Positions 15,820 to 25,182 are shown, counted from the first letter of the stretch. The stretch is DNA of 33,725 bases from Alphaproteobacteria bacterium (GCA_017935485.1 JAGBHO010000012.1:1-33725), one strand, 5' to 3'. Translations and numbers: made by a program. Notes: generated by a model not told the origin, from the sequence alone.

Positions 15820-18800
15820 ATGAAAATAATCAGCAATCGGGCATATATTTTTCATAAAACAATGGATTATCTCGGGGTTGCCGTCCTCGGGCTGATTTTG
15901 TTGTTTTTGTGGAAGCTGTACAGCGGCCCGATAGCCGTTCCATTTTTAAAGCCTTATATCATAAAGGCTTTGAATCATGATGACGCCGAATATCAGGTTT
16001 CTCTGGATTCCGTCAATCTGGAGCTGGTCAGGTCAATCAAGCCGGTTAAGATTATTGCCAATAACGTGTCTTATCGCAAGACTGACGGCAGTTTTGTGGT
16101 CAGCGCGCCCAAAACTTCCGTTTCGTTCAGTATCCGCGCGCTTTTGCATGGTGTCGTCGCCCCGAGCAATATTGAGGTCAGCAGTCCGCGGATTTATGTT
16201 TTTACTGATTACGGGGTTCAAAAAGAACAGGAAAATATTGCCAATCAGAAAAAGCTGGCTTTTTACTTTGATTATTTTGAGGACTTTCTGGAGCGTTTCA
16301 ATTCCGATGACCAGACTTATTCCGAAAGCTATATCAATGGAATAGAAATTAACAATGCCGAAGTTGAACTGCACGAAGTCGATCTGGGGCGCAAATGGGT
16401 CTTTTCCGATTTGAACTATCGTTTTGACCGGAATTTTACCTCCATAGAATCAGACATCAGCGCTTTGCTGAAATTTGAAGGCCGGCTGGCTTCGGTCGGA
16501 TTAAATCTGGAATATAAAATGCTGGGGGAAAAACTGGCGCTGGAATTTTATTTTTCCGACGTCGTGCCGTCACAAATAGCAACGTCGCTGCCGGCCGGCG
16601 GTTTTGCCGAAGAACTGGCCAAAGTCAATTTGCCGTTGAGCGGCAAACTCGATGCCCTGATAGATTTTCGCAGCGTCCTGAAAAATAAAGACGATGTGGC
16701 CCGGAGCCTTGATGACGCTCTCGAAAAAATGAGCTTTTCTCTTGAAGGCGGCAACGGCAGCATTCAGTTTTCCGAAGGTGATGATTATAAATATAATGTC
16801 GCCTCGCTGGTGCTGGGCGGAAACATTTCTGCCGGTTTGGACAAAGTCAGCATCAAAGATGCCTCGTTTGATTTGGATAATCAGAAGACCAAACTGAATT
16901 TGGAACTGACCGGATTGAAAAAATATTTTCTCGAACAGTCGCCGGAGGATATGAAAATTTCTTTTCAGGCTGATATTGCCGAACTGCGGTTTGATGATTT
17001 GTACCGGCTTTGGCCGCGGGCTTTGGCTGAAGACGCCTGGCTCTGGTGCGAAGACAGCCTGTACGGCGGCAAAGCCCGAAATGCCCGCTTTGATGTTGAT
17101 TTTGCATATGATAAAAAGCAAAAGGCCGTGGTGTTTAAAGACTTTAAGGGCAGGGCGGATATTGACGGCGTTAACCTGAATTATCTGCGCGGAATGCCGG
17201 ATATCCAAAATATATACGGAACTTTCAGTATTGATTCCAAAGAATTAAAAGTTGCCATAGACAAAGGTGTTTCTAACGGCGTTATCATGACCGGCGGTTC
17301 GGTTTTGTTGTATGATCTTGATAAGGAAGACAGTTTTGCAGACATTAATATTATTGCCGAAAGCTCCATTACCGATGCCCTGAAGCTGATTGACAATCCG
17401 CCGCTGGGCTTTGCCTCGGAAATGGGGCTGAAACCCGACAGCATTGAAGGAACTGCCGTAACCGATTTGGGACTGAAATTTGAGTTGCGCAATGACCTCG
17501 GAACAGATGATGTTCAGGTCAAAGTAAAGTCTGACCTGAAAGATGTAACCATTCCCAAGATTGTTGGAGAAAAAGACGTCAAGGCACGGGAATTGAAAAT
17601 GGATGTAACCAACGCCGGCATGCTGATTGAGGGAAATGTCACACTTGACGGATCACCGTTTAAACTGGTTTGGAGCGAGAATTTTACCAAAGAAAAGAAA
17701 TATAACAGCCGTTACCAGTTGTCATTTTTATACGATGCTGCTTTTAAAAAGAAATGGGGAATTGACTATGCGATTCTGAACCCGCCTTATATTGACGGGA
17801 CGGCCGAGGTTCTGGCCGAAATCACCTCCTTTCCGCAGGATAAAATGAAAGTCAGCCTCAACGCCGAGCTGACAAACGCAAAATTGGATTTTTCGTTCTT
17901 GGGACTGAACAAAAAACTGGGAGAAAAAGCATTATTAAAAGCGGAACTTGATATTGATAACGGAAAAATTGTTTCCGTGCCGTCTTTGAGTTTTGATAAA
18001 TTTGACTTTAATCTTCAGGGTAAAATTGCCCTTAATAAAAACCAACAGGTGACAACGGTTGACATTTCTGGCATCCGTGCACCCAAAACGGCGGCCAAGG
18101 CCAAAATTGAGTTTGCTTATAAGCCCAAAGAAAAAGTCAAAATCAATGTTTCCGGCACAAGTTACGACTTGTCAGCCTTGTTTGCGCAGAAAGAAAACGC
18201 CAAACCCAAAAACAATAAAAATGTAAAAAGCACAAAAAATCTTTCCCGCCCCAAAACGGAAGACAGCCTGAAAAACGTGACGGATACCGATATTAACATT
18301 GCCGTAAATAACCTTTGGACCAGTGAAAAATCAATGATAAAGAATTTTGCCGGTTCGGCCAAGCTTGTCAACGGCATCGGCATTAAGGAAATGCATTTGG
18401 TCGGCAACTTTACGTCATCGCCCCATTCTTATCTGCGGCTGAATTATGTGCCGCATGCCAATAAGGAATATCTGCTGGATATTGACAGCAACGATGCCGG
18501 AAACACGCTCAAATTTTTGCGGCTGTATGATAACATGAAAGGCGGACGCCTGAATGTGAGCGCGCGTCGGGATAAGAACAAAGACTTTGTCGGACATGCC
18601 AAAATTCGTGATTTCAGCGTTCATAACACGCCGGTTCTGGCCAAATTGCTGACCGTGGCTTCTTTTACCGGCATGGTGAATTTGCTGACCGGCGAAGGCG
18701 TAAAATTCTCTCATTTTGATGCCCCGTTCACTTATTCTGACCAGATATTGTCTGTAAAAGAAGCAAAAACCTTTGGAAACGTATTGGGCATTACCGCTAA

Positions 18801-19062
18801 CGGGAGCTACGATTTGTATTATGACGACATCGATGTCAGCGGCGTGGTTGCTCCGGCTTACAGCCTGAACAGCTTTATCGGGAAAATTCCGTTGGTCGGA
18901 AACCTGCTGTCCGGCAAGGATGGTACGGTTTTTGCCGCCAATTATAAAATTAAAGGCAATATTGAAGATCCGCAAATCAGCTTAAATCCGCTTTCGGCGC
19001 TGAGTCCGAGTTCGTTAAAGGATATGCTGTCTTCCGTTTTCGGAGGGAGTAATGGCAAATAG
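15820..19062 (+). CDS. DUF3971 / AsmA-like C-terminal protein (YhdP-type), 1080 aa
   Basis: A very large envelope protein with one N-terminal transmembrane helix (residues about 19-34, VAVLGLILLFLWKLY) followed by a long beta-strand-rich periplasmic part. Family features include the DUF3971-like middle (LRFDDLYRLWPRALAEDAWLWCEDSLYGGKA, given here in part: LWPRALAEDAWLWCEDSL) and an AsmA-like C-terminal region with LLTVASFTGMVNLL. Relatives such as YhdP, TamB and AsmA are thought to bridge inner and outer membranes and move phospholipids; that role is inferred from the family. Only a weak ribosome-binding site precedes the ATG, and the 3-nt gap to the previous stop suggests coupled translation. 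It overlaps the next gene by 11 nt. Confidence 0.85.
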   Translation: MKIISNRAYIFHKTMDYLGVAVLGLILLFLWKLYSGPIAVPFLKPYIIKALNHDDAEYQVSLDSVNLELVRSIKPVKIIANNVSYRKTDGSFVVSAPKTSVSFSIRALLHGVVAPSNIEVSSPRIYVFTDYGVQKEQENIANQKKLAFYFDYFEDFLERFNSDDQTYSESYINGIEINNAEVELHEVDLGRKWVFSDLNYRFDRNFTSIESDISALLKFEGRLASVGLNLEYKMLGEKLALEFYFSDVVPSQIATSLPAGGFAEELAKVNLPLSGKLDALIDFRSVLKNKDDVARSLDDALEKMSFSLEGGNGSIQFSEGDDYKYNVASLVLGGNISAGLDKVSIKDASFDLDNQKTKLNLELTGLKKYFLEQSPEDMKISFQADIAELRFDDLYRLWPRALAEDAWLWCEDSLYGGKARNARFDVDFAYDKKQKAVVFKDFKGRADIDGVNLNYLRGMPDIQNIYGTFSIDSKELKVAIDKGVSNGVIMTGGSVLLYDLDKEDSFADINIIAESSITDALKLIDNPPLGFASEMGLKPDSIEGTAVTDLGLKFELRNDLGTDDVQVKVKSDLKDVTIPKIVGEKDVKARELKMDVTNAGMLIEGNVTLDGSPFKLVWSENFTKEKKYNSRYQLSFLYDAAFKKKWGIDYAILNPPYIDGTAEVLAEITSFPQDKMKVSLNAELTNAKLDFSFLGLNKKLGEKALLKAELDIDNGKIVSVPSLSFDKFDFNLQGKIALNKNQQVTTVDISGIRAPKTAAKAKIEFAYKPKEKVKINVSGTSYDLSALFAQKENAKPKNNKNVKSTKNLSRPKTEDSLKNVTDTDINIAVNNLWTSEKSMIKNFAGSAKLVNGIGIKEMHLVGNFTSSPHSYLRLNYVPHANKEYLLDIDSNDAGNTLKFLRLYDNMKGGRLNVSARRDKNKDFVGHAKIRDFSVHNTPVLAKLLTVASFTGMVNLLTGEGVKFSHFDAPFTYSDQILSVKEAKTFGNVLGITANGSYDLYYDDIDVSGVVAPAYSLNSFIGKIPLVGNLLSGKDGTVFAANYKIKGNIEDPQISLNPLSALSPSSLKDMLSSVFGGSNGK

Positions 19063-19528
19063 GCTGAAAATCGGGGTGGATTTTCACGGCGTTATTACGG
19101 CAAATCCTCATTTTTTCAGCACTTTCACGCAAGAAGCCGTCAGCCGCGGCTGGGAAATTCATGTCATTACCGGCGGTCCCGGCCGGGTTGTCTGTAAAAT
19201 ACTGGACGATTGGAAAATCTCTTATACCACCGTTTTTGCAATTTTGGACTTTTATGCAGCCTTAAATAAAGTGACTTATAAGAAAAATAACGAATTTCAT
19301 ATTGAAGATAAATTATGGAACAGCGCCAAGGCTTTATATTGTGAGGAAAACGGTATAAATATCCATATTGACGACAGTACGATTTATAAAAAATGGTTTT
19401 CCACGCCGTACTGCCTGTATAACGCTTTTGACAACAAATGCCGTCTGGATAACGGCACGGAAATGGATTTTTCTGCCGGCGCGGCTGTGGCTCTGGATGA
19501 AATCGGGCTGGCGGCAAAAAAGGTGTAA
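19052..19528 (+). CDS. HAD-like hydrolase (nucleotidase-type), 158 aa
   Basis: A small single-domain protein with a HAD fold. Motif I is GVDFHGVIT (first Asp at residue 10), motif II is VITGGPG, and the acidic motif IV is IHIDDSTIYKKWF. The second Asp of the usual DxD in motif I is His here, so phosphatase chemistry may be altered. There is no cap domain to speak of. The start has GGAGGGAG just upstream and overlaps the end of the DUF3971 gene by 11 nt, so it is translationally coupled and last in the mrcA operon. The substrate is unknown. Confidence 0.75.
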   Translation: MANRLKIGVDFHGVITANPHFFSTFTQEAVSRGWEIHVITGGPGRVVCKILDDWKISYTTVFAILDFYAALNKVTYKKNNEFHIEDKLWNSAKALYCEENGINIHIDDSTIYKKWFSTPYCLYNAFDNKCRLDNGTEMDFSAGAAVALDEIGLAAKKV

Positions 19529-19616
19529 AGACGGCCGGTATCCGTTTTTTCAAATTAAAATTTTAAACGAATCTTAAGAATTCCCCGTTACACTGTGCGC
19601 GGAAAAGAAGGATAAT

Positions 19617-19694
19617 ATGCCTTTGTGGGCAGAAAGCTCAAAACTGACGGCTATAGACGAAAGTAAGTCTGCAAGTCTGATTTATAAAGATTAA
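19617..19694 (+). CDS. Possible 25-aa small protein
   Basis: An ATG at 19617, with AAGGA five bases upstream, opens a 25-codon frame (MPLWAESSKLTAIDESKSAS...) ending in TAA. It lies alone in the 220-bp gap between the HAD-like gene and the esterase. The initiation site is good but the frame is too short to judge. It could be a leader peptide or chance. Confidence 0.25.
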   Translation: MPLWAESSKLTAIDESKSASLIYKD

Positions 19695-19751
19695 ATAAGA
19701 CATCATTCGTCAATGATACGCCGTAAGGCCCGTAATAAAAGGTGAGTGGTA

Positions 19752-20456
19752 ATGATAAGTGAAGAAATTGTCCATGTCAAAGGTCAGCCCCAAAAGCTGG
19801 TTGTGTTTTTGCACGGCTATATAGACAGTGCACCTGCGCTTGACCGGAAGATTAATGTTCTGACGGACGGTCTGGACAATGCCGCGGTTCATATTCCGCA
19901 GGCGCCCGTTATCTGTGAAGTGCATGAAAACAAACGCCAATGGTATTCCATGCACCGTTTTGATCCTGATGATGCCCGCAAATTTGTTCCGACCATGGAA
20001 GAGTGCGTCGCCATTTATGACCGGATGGGATTGGGTCTGGCAGAGGCTTATGCTTATCTGAATGATTATATTGAAGAACGTCTGGACTTATACGGGCTGG
20101 AAGCCAAGGACCTGTATCTTTGCGGTTTTTCCCAGGGTGCCATGCTGGCTATGTATTACGCTTTGCAACATGAAGAAACAATCGGCGGCTGCGTCAGTTT
20201 CAGCGGTATATTAACGCCGCACACTTATTTGCTCAAACATCACAACTCCGCGCCGGATGTTTTGCTTATCCATGGCAACGCCGATAATCTTGTCCGTTTT
20301 GAAGCGCTGAATTTTACACGTAGCCAATTGGAACGAATGGGCTGCAGTGTTTCGACTTATGTTGTAAAAGACGGCCGCCACATGGTAACGGAAGACGGGC
20401 TGGCTCAGGCTTTGGAATATATCAACGGCCGCCATCTGAAACAAAAGGCTGTTTAA
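19752..20456 (+). CDS. Phospholipase/carboxylesterase family alpha/beta hydrolase
   Basis: A 234-aa cytoplasmic esterase of the Abhydrolase_2 (YpfH/Est) family that hydrolyses short acyl esters or thioesters. The catalytic triad is visible as CGFSQGA (Ser 127), HGNADNL (Asp 178) and GRHMV (His 210). VVFLHGYIDSA forms the oxyanion region. ATG 19752 is preferred over GTG 19746 because AGGTGAG sits five bases before it. Its stop lies 3 nt from the stop of the convergent amino-acid binding protein, with no hairpin between them. Confidence 0.85.
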   Translation: MISEEIVHVKGQPQKLVVFLHGYIDSAPALDRKINVLTDGLDNAAVHIPQAPVICEVHENKRQWYSMHRFDPDDARKFVPTMEECVAIYDRMGLGLAEAYAYLNDYIEERLDLYGLEAKDLYLCGFSQGAMLAMYYALQHEETIGGCVSFSGILTPHTYLLKHHNSAPDVLLIHGNADNLVRFEALNFTRSQLERMGCSVSTYVVKDGRHMVTEDGLAQALEYINGRHLKQKAV

Positions 20457-20459
20457 GGC

Positions 20460-21476
20460 TTAAAGAAAAGGCCGCGGCATGACCACGCCGCCGTCGGAAC
20501 TCAGGCTTCCCGTAATGCGCCGCACATTCAAATCAGAATTATCTCCCAAGGTCCGATGATAAATATCGGCATAATTTCCGTGTGCTTTCAACGCTTCGCG
20601 AAAACCTTTCGGATTCATTTCAAACTTCTGCCAAAGCTTGGGATCCAGTCCGAGCATATTGCGGATAGACTGATCCTGTGCGTTGTTTAAGATATCAACG
20701 TTTGTCGTGGTAATGCCGTATTCTTCCGCCAGATACAGGTTGTTGATCAGCCAGCTGATAATGCTTTGCAGTCTTGTGTTGTCACGGCTCACATAGGCAT
20801 ATACCGGTTTTGCCGTAATCACTTCCGGCAAGACCGCCACCTTGGATTTTTGCTGTTCATAAGCGATAGATTTCAAAAAAGCTTCGTTGCCGGTTATCAG
20901 GGCGCAGCGGTTCAGCATGAAAGCTTCTTTGGCTTTCTGCCGGCTGGGAAATTTAATGGTTTTGAGCTTGAGTTTGTATTGCCTGTTGTACAAATCAAGA
21001 TTATACAGCTCTTCAGAGTTGTTGACGGCGCAAACCGTTTTGCCTTTAAATTCCAGCATGGATGTTGCTTCGCCGGGATTGCGTGCAGCAAACATTTGCC
21101 TGTCAAAATACAACAAACCGGCCGGAACAATTCTGCGTGAGATGTCCAGAGAGGCGGAATAAGGCGTGTTGCCGAGCATAACGTCAACTTTGCCTGATTG
21201 CAGAGCCGCAGCAGCCTCGGATTGCGGCACGTTTACCAGCTCAAAATATTTTTCATTGCCAAAAATGGCGGAAGCAAAAATTTTGCACATTTCCGCATCA
21301 AAACCCTGCCATTGTCTGTCTTCGTCTCGATAAGCAAAAGCGCGGCTGTCCAGCATTGTACCGCAGCGAATGGCGCCGTGCGACTTAATGTAGCGCAATC
21401 CCGCATCTTCCGCCTGTGCGGAAAGTGTTGTAAAAAAACAGGCCGTTAAAATTAAAATTGCGTGTTTCAGTTTCAT
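20460..21476 (-). CDS. Amino-acid ABC transporter substrate-binding protein (AapJ/BztA-like)
   Basis: A periplasmic binding protein (SBP_bac_3) for L-amino acids. A signal peptide (hydrophobic AILILTACFFTTLSAQA) is followed by the AapJ-like opening IKSHGAIRCGTMLDSRAFAY and WQGFDAEMCKIFA. The first lobe has VDVMLGNTPYSASLD, and a hinge region GKTVCAVNNSEELY follows. The C-terminus has NMLGLDPKLWQKFEMNPKGF, typical of the AapJ/BztA branch. The ATG at 21476 is chosen; a TTG at 21488 is in frame. No clear ribosome-binding site is seen. The matching permease and ATPase genes are not in this window, so it is an orphan here. About 338 aa. Confidence 0.88.
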   Translation of the reverse strand: MKLKHAILILTACFFTTLSAQAEDAGLRYIKSHGAIRCGTMLDSRAFAYRDEDRQWQGFDAEMCKIFASAIFGNEKYFELVNVPQSEAAAALQSGKVDVMLGNTPYSASLDISRRIVPAGLLYFDRQMFAARNPGEATSMLEFKGKTVCAVNNSEELYNLDLYNRQYKLKLKTIKFPSRQKAKEAFMLNRCALITGNEAFLKSIAYEQQKSKVAVLPEVITAKPVYAYVSRDNTRLQSIISWLINNLYLAEEYGITTTNVDILNNAQDQSIRNMLGLDPKLWQKFEMNPKGFREALKAHGNYADIYHRTLGDNSDLNVRRITGSLSSDGGVVMPRPFL

Positions 21477-21535
21477 TTTTTTAACCAATATGCTATACTA
21501 TAAACTCAGGCAAAATTAATATAAGGCATTTTTTC

Positions 21536-22231
21536 ATGAAACGTAATCATTTTTTGCAACTTATTATCGTTTGTTTTTTATTGTTGTTGTCTTCCGGAGT
21601 CCGTGCGGCGCCGATTGACAAAACTGCGGCTGAGGCTTGGGTACGAGACAAAGGAAACCTGTTGCTGAATACTTTTAATGAAAAAGACCTTGCCGCCAAA
21701 TATCAAAAACTTGATACGCTTTTTGTAAAATACGTAGACTTGGACTACATCGGCCAATTTGTACTCGGAAAATACTGGAAGATACTGAATGAAAAACAGC
21801 AGAAAGAATACCTTTCCCTGTTTCGCCGGTATGCATTGTCTTTGTACAAAGGTTTTCCGCTGAGCTTTGACAACCGCCTGTCTTTTAAGGTCGGAAACGT
21901 TGACGGCCGTGAAAATTATACCGACGTCTGGACCGTCATAAATTTGGCGCCGGCAGAAAAAAACGGGGTCGACACAACAATCAGCGTTGCCTTTCGCCTG
22001 CATAAGAAAAAAGATGAAATCAAAATCATTGACATCACGCTGGGCGAGAGCAGCCTGATTTTATCTTACCGCAGCCGTTTTTATCAAATGATGGAAGAAG
22101 CCGATTCTGATCCCGTCTGGTTTTTGGAAGACTTGCAAACCATAACGGAATCAAACGAGAAAAACAACCGGCAACAGCTGCAAAATTCCGAATTCGGTCA
22201 AAAACCGGCGGCATTGCCGGTACAATTGTAA
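21536..22231 (+). CDS. MlaC/Ttg2D family phospholipid-binding protein
   Basis: A periplasmic lipid carrier of the MlaC (toluene tolerance Ttg2D) family, which shuttles phospholipids between outer- and inner-membrane Mla complexes. A signal peptide (LQLIIVCFLLLLSSGVRA) precedes a domain with LFVKYVDLDYIGQFVLGKYW, the QQKEYLSLFRRYA helix and VFRLHKKKD-type strands (seen as VAFRLHKKKDEIKIIDIT), ending SLILSYRSRFYQMM; this matches the family over its full length. The last 40 residues are polar and Gln/Asn-rich. No mlaEFD or mlaA gene is nearby. It is divergent from the amino-acid binding protein, with about 60 bp between starts. Confidence 0.85.
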   Translation: MKRNHFLQLIIVCFLLLLSSGVRAAPIDKTAAEAWVRDKGNLLLNTFNEKDLAAKYQKLDTLFVKYVDLDYIGQFVLGKYWKILNEKQQKEYLSLFRRYALSLYKGFPLSFDNRLSFKVGNVDGRENYTDVWTVINLAPAEKNGVDTTISVAFRLHKKKDEIKIIDITLGESSLILSYRSRFYQMMEEADSDPVWFLEDLQTITESNEKNNRQQLQNSEFGQKPAALPVQL

Positions 22232-22298
22232 AAAGCTGTTGAATTTCCGGCCGTATAAGATTATTATCTCTCTCATGTTTTGAATGAGGAGAAAAAGA

Positions 22299-23687
22299 AT
22301 GACTAAAATATATCTGCATAATACCGTCAGCCGCCGCAAAGAGGAATTTGTTCCGATTGACGCTGAAAATGTGCGGATGTATGTCTGCGGTCCGACCGTT
22401 TATGACAAGGCCCACCTCGGCAATGCCAAGACCTCAGTGGTTTTTGACGTCTGGTACCGTCTCTTGCGCGCCGTTTACGGAGCAGAGCACGTTACCTATG
22501 TTTCCAACATCACCGATGTTGATGATAAGATTTTGAACAAACATAAAGAAACCGGCAAACCCATTCGCGAAATTACCGAACAGACTTATCAGTGGTATCT
22601 GGACGATATGAAACGCCTGAACGTGCTGGATCCGGATTACCGTCCGCGCGCAACCGAATATATCGGTGAAATGATAGAACTTGTCAAGCGCTTGCTTGCC
22701 AATGGCCATGCTTATGAGACAGCCGGTCATGTCCTGTTTAGCGTCGATTCTATGCCCGCTTACGGCTTTTTGTCAGGCCGTTCAATGAAAGAAATGCTGG
22801 CCGGCGCACGGATCGACGTGGCTGATTATAAGAAGAATCCGGCAGACTTTGTCTTGTGGAAACCGTCTGACGCGGATCAGCCGGGCTGGGACAGCCCCTG
22901 GGGTTACGGCCGTCCGGGCTGGCATCTGGAATGTTCGGCCATGAGCTCAAAACTGCTGGGAAATGATTTTGACATTCACGGCGGCGGTTCGGATTTGATT
23001 TTTCCACACCATGAGAATGAATGCGCTCAGTCTTGCTGCGCTTTTGAGGGTTCAAAATTTGCCCATTATTGGATTCATGCCGGCATGCTGATGGTCGACG
23101 GCGTTAAAATGTCCAAGTCCTTAGGCAATTTTTATATCGTTGATGAGATTTTGGCCAAATATCCGGCTGAAGCTTTGCGCCTTTTGTTTCTGAGCGGACA
23201 CTATCACCAGCCGTTTAACTTTACGTTTGAAGGGCTGAATCAGGCCAAGGCAACGCTGGATAAATTTTATAACGCATTGCTTAAAAACGCGGAGATTGAG
23301 GGTGATGATAAGGCTGAGCCGGATGCACGGGTATTGGAAGCGCTGGCCGATGATTTGAATACGCCGCTGGCAATTTCTTATCTGCATGAGATTGTGAACA
23401 GCCTGAACAAAGCCGAAACGGCGGAAGAAAAGAAAAAATATAAGTCGCAGTTGCTGGCTGGTGCAGATTTGCTCGGCTTGTTGTGGCAGCAGCCGGAAAT
23501 CTGGTTTAAGGGCGGTGAAAACGCTGCATCGCTGGATGAAAAGGCGATTGAAGCCAAAATTGCCGAACGCCTGACAGCCAAAAAAAACAAAGACTATGCT
23601 TTGGCGGATAAGATTCGCAATGACTTGAAAGAACAGGGGATTTTGCTTGAAGACGGCCCTGCGGGCACGACTTGGAAAATTGCCTGA
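22299..23687 (+). CDS. cysS: Cysteinyl-tRNA synthetase
   Basis: Charges tRNA-Cys with cysteine; a class I synthetase acting as a monomer in the cytoplasm. The signature HIGH-like motif is HLGN in YVCGPTVYDKAHLGNAKT, and the KMSKS motif is VKMSKSLGN. Zinc ligands are visible as the Cys in YVCGPT, the Cys in HLECSAMS, and His/Glu in PHHENE. The C-terminal domain ends EDGPAGTTWKIA, as is usual. The start at 22299 is chosen over the ATG at 22284 because GAGGAG lies about seven bases upstream of it and MTKIYLHNT is the family-typical opening. Length is 462 aa. It is followed closely by a terminator. Confidence 0.97.
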   Translation: MTKIYLHNTVSRRKEEFVPIDAENVRMYVCGPTVYDKAHLGNAKTSVVFDVWYRLLRAVYGAEHVTYVSNITDVDDKILNKHKETGKPIREITEQTYQWYLDDMKRLNVLDPDYRPRATEYIGEMIELVKRLLANGHAYETAGHVLFSVDSMPAYGFLSGRSMKEMLAGARIDVADYKKNPADFVLWKPSDADQPGWDSPWGYGRPGWHLECSAMSSKLLGNDFDIHGGGSDLIFPHHENECAQSCCAFEGSKFAHYWIHAGMLMVDGVKMSKSLGNFYIVDEILAKYPAEALRLLFLSGHYHQPFNFTFEGLNQAKATLDKFYNALLKNAEIEGDDKAEPDARVLEALADDLNTPLAISYLHEIVNSLNKAETAEEKKKYKSQLLAGADLLGLLWQQPEIWFKGGENAASLDEKAIEAKIAERLTAKKNKDYALADKIRNDLKEQGILLEDGPAGTTWKIA

Positions 23688-23696
23688 ACAGTAAAC

Positions 23697-23722
23697 ACGC
23701 CGCCGTCCGTGCGGCGTTTTTT
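23697..23722 (+). terminator. Rho-independent terminator of cysS
   Basis: A 7-bp stem ACGCCGC / GCGGCGT with a 7-nt loop is followed by a run of six T residues, starting 10 nt after the cysS stop codon. Confidence 0.9.
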
Positions 23723-23745
23723 ATATCTGAATTTTCGTTCGGAAA

Positions 23746-23967
23746 TTAAATTTTATAAAATTTCCGCAGTAAAGGCGTATAATGCAGTTTGCGGCGGGTG
23801 GCGGAAGAAGATGTTTCTGACGGGGGAGGAAACAGAGGGTGGTCGGGAAAGATAGACATGCAGCTGACAATATCTTGTTCTCGCAGGCGGACGGTTGATT
23901 TGTAATAGTATATATCCGGCGGCATAATATTAAACGCCTTGGGATTGTTAGGATTTTTGTTACTCAC
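23746..23967 (-). CDS. Hypothetical protein, 73 aa
   Basis: I do not recognise this small protein. It begins with GTG (MSNKNPNNPKAFN) with a weak GGAAA upstream, and is rich in Pro, Ser and Tyr with a basic C-terminus (RRKLHYTPLLRKFYKI). There is no membrane segment. It lies between the cysS terminator and a terminator facing the next minus-strand gene, so it would be a single-gene unit. Coding is plausible, but rests only on frame length and position. Confidence 0.45.
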   Translation of the reverse strand: MSNKNPNNPKAFNIMPPDIYYYKSTVRLREQDIVSCMSIFPDHPLFPPPSETSSSATRRKLHYTPLLRKFYKI

Positions 23968-23989
23968 TTTTGTTTCCGATCATTATAAT

Positions 23990-24018
23990 GAAAAAGCCCC
24001 TGAGTAACAGGGGCACTT
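23990..24018 (-). terminator. Rho-independent terminator, minus strand
   Basis: A perfect 7-bp stem GCCCCTG / CAGGGGC with a 5-nt loop is followed on the minus strand by five T residues. It begins 7 nt after the stop of the gene at 24025-24246. Confidence 0.88.
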
Positions 24019-24024
24019 TTCTTG

Positions 24025-24246
24025 TTAATTGATTTTATATTCTTCCGTTGAATCTTGAATATTTTGACAAACGGCCTTTGCAAAAGATTTCTTGGCGATG
24101 TAAGTCAGGAAAAGAGGCTCTTCCAATTTTAGCATCCCCAAAGCTTCTTCCAGTGCTTCAAAACTTTGATGAATTTTGCTGATCAAAACGGCGTTGCTGT
24201 TAATTAAGTCGTAGTCCGCATTAATGTTTTCATTAATATTTCTCAT
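24025..24246 (-). CDS. Hypothetical protein, 73 aa
   Basis: An unrecognised small, acidic, probably all-helical soluble protein: MRNINENINADYD, then SKIHQSFEALEEALGMLKLEEP and an Ala/Lys-rich helix. The ATG at 24246 has a strong AGGAGG five bases upstream; the GTG three bases earlier is too close to that site. It has its own terminator and a 230-bp AT-rich region upstream, so it is a real single-gene unit. Function cannot be assigned. Confidence 0.7.
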   Translation of the reverse strand: MRNINENINADYDLINSNAVLISKIHQSFEALEEALGMLKLEEPLFLTYIAKKSFAKAVCQNIQDSTEEYKIN

Positions 24247-24423
24247 CACTACCTCCTAAAGGAATTTTTTGTGGATAACTAAATTCAGTCCTCGACATGA
24301 ATATTAGCAATAAATTTTTAATCTGGGTAGTAGGTAAATTTCGATACCTGTGTACGAAAAATAGGTACACCTGAATGACTTGAAATTTTATAATAATTTC
24401 ATATATATAGCAAACTCAAAACG

Positions 24424-24455
24424 AAAAACGGACGCTTTTTTTATAAGGCGTCCGT
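24424..24455 (-). terminator. Rho-independent terminator, minus strand
   Basis: A perfect 8-bp stem ACGGACGC / GCGTCCGT with a 12-nt loop is followed on the minus strand by five T residues. It ends the UPF0173 transcript, about 25 nt after its stop codon. Confidence 0.85.
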
Positions 24456-24480
24456 CTCGATTCCTTTAGATTCGTTGCTT

Positions 24481-25170
24481 TTACGGTTCCATGACAATGC
24501 ATTCGATTCTGCTGTTTTTGCTGTCAATGAGCTTTTTAAAATCAAGCGGATTAACCGGTCCCTGCGTAAAAAGGTCATAATGGATTGGCACGACTGTTTT
24601 AACGCCGAGCCATTCGGCAGCCAGAACCGCTTGCGGAATATCCATGTTCACGCGTCCGCCAATCGGAATAAGAGCCATGTCCGGCTGATAAATTTCTTTA
24701 ACCAACTTAAAATCAAGATTAATTGCCGTATCGCCCAGATGATAAATCCTGAAGCTGCCGAAATCAAAAATAATGCCGGCGGATATGTCAAACGGTGTGT
24801 TGTCCGGCAAAAGTCCGCTGTGTACGGCCGGCCGGAAAATTGCCTTGCCCCACGGAAAAAGCTGCTCAACGCCGATCGGAACGCCAAAAGCCTTGGCGCC
24901 GTTATTTTGCAGATAACGCGCAACTTCAAAAGTCGTCGTGATGGTAACGTCATTTTTTCGGGCAATGCTGATCGAGTCGCCGATATGATCAGGATGACCG
25001 TGCGTAACAAGAATGTCATCGACAATGATCTCGTCAGGTGTTTTGACGGCCATTGGCGCATTGGTCAAAAAAGGATCAACGGCAATTTTGTGACCGTCTT
25101 TTTCAAAAATAAAACCGCTGTGCCCCAAAAATGTGATGTTGATGCCGCCGCGGTTTAAAACTTGAATCAT
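24481..25170 (-). CDS. UPF0173 metal-dependent hydrolase (metallo-beta-lactamase fold)
   Basis: A 229-aa cytoplasmic hydrolase of the YtkL/UPF0173 family. The fold motif THGHPDHIGD gives HxHxDH at residues 57-62; further metal ligands are visible as PAVHSG, YHLGDTAIN and VPIHYDLF near the C-terminus. Length and motif order match the family throughout. The family's natural substrate is not established. AAGGA lies about 10 nt before the ATG. It starts 13 nt after a 63-aa gene and is probably cotranscribed with it. Confidence 0.92.
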   Translation of the reverse strand: MIQVLNRGGINITFLGHSGFIFEKDGHKIAVDPFLTNAPMAVKTPDEIIVDDILVTHGHPDHIGDSISIARKNDVTITTTFEVARYLQNNGAKAFGVPIGVEQLFPWGKAIFRPAVHSGLLPDNTPFDISAGIIFDFGSFRIYHLGDTAINLDFKLVKEIYQPDMALIPIGGRVNMDIPQAVLAAEWLGVKTVVPIHYDLFTQGPVNPLDFKKLIDSKNSRIECIVMEP

Positions 25171-25182
25171 GTTGTTTGGTCC

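Noticed and set aside
24475..25158. 227-codon plus-strand frame
   Set aside because: Antisense to the well-conserved UPF0173 hydrolase.
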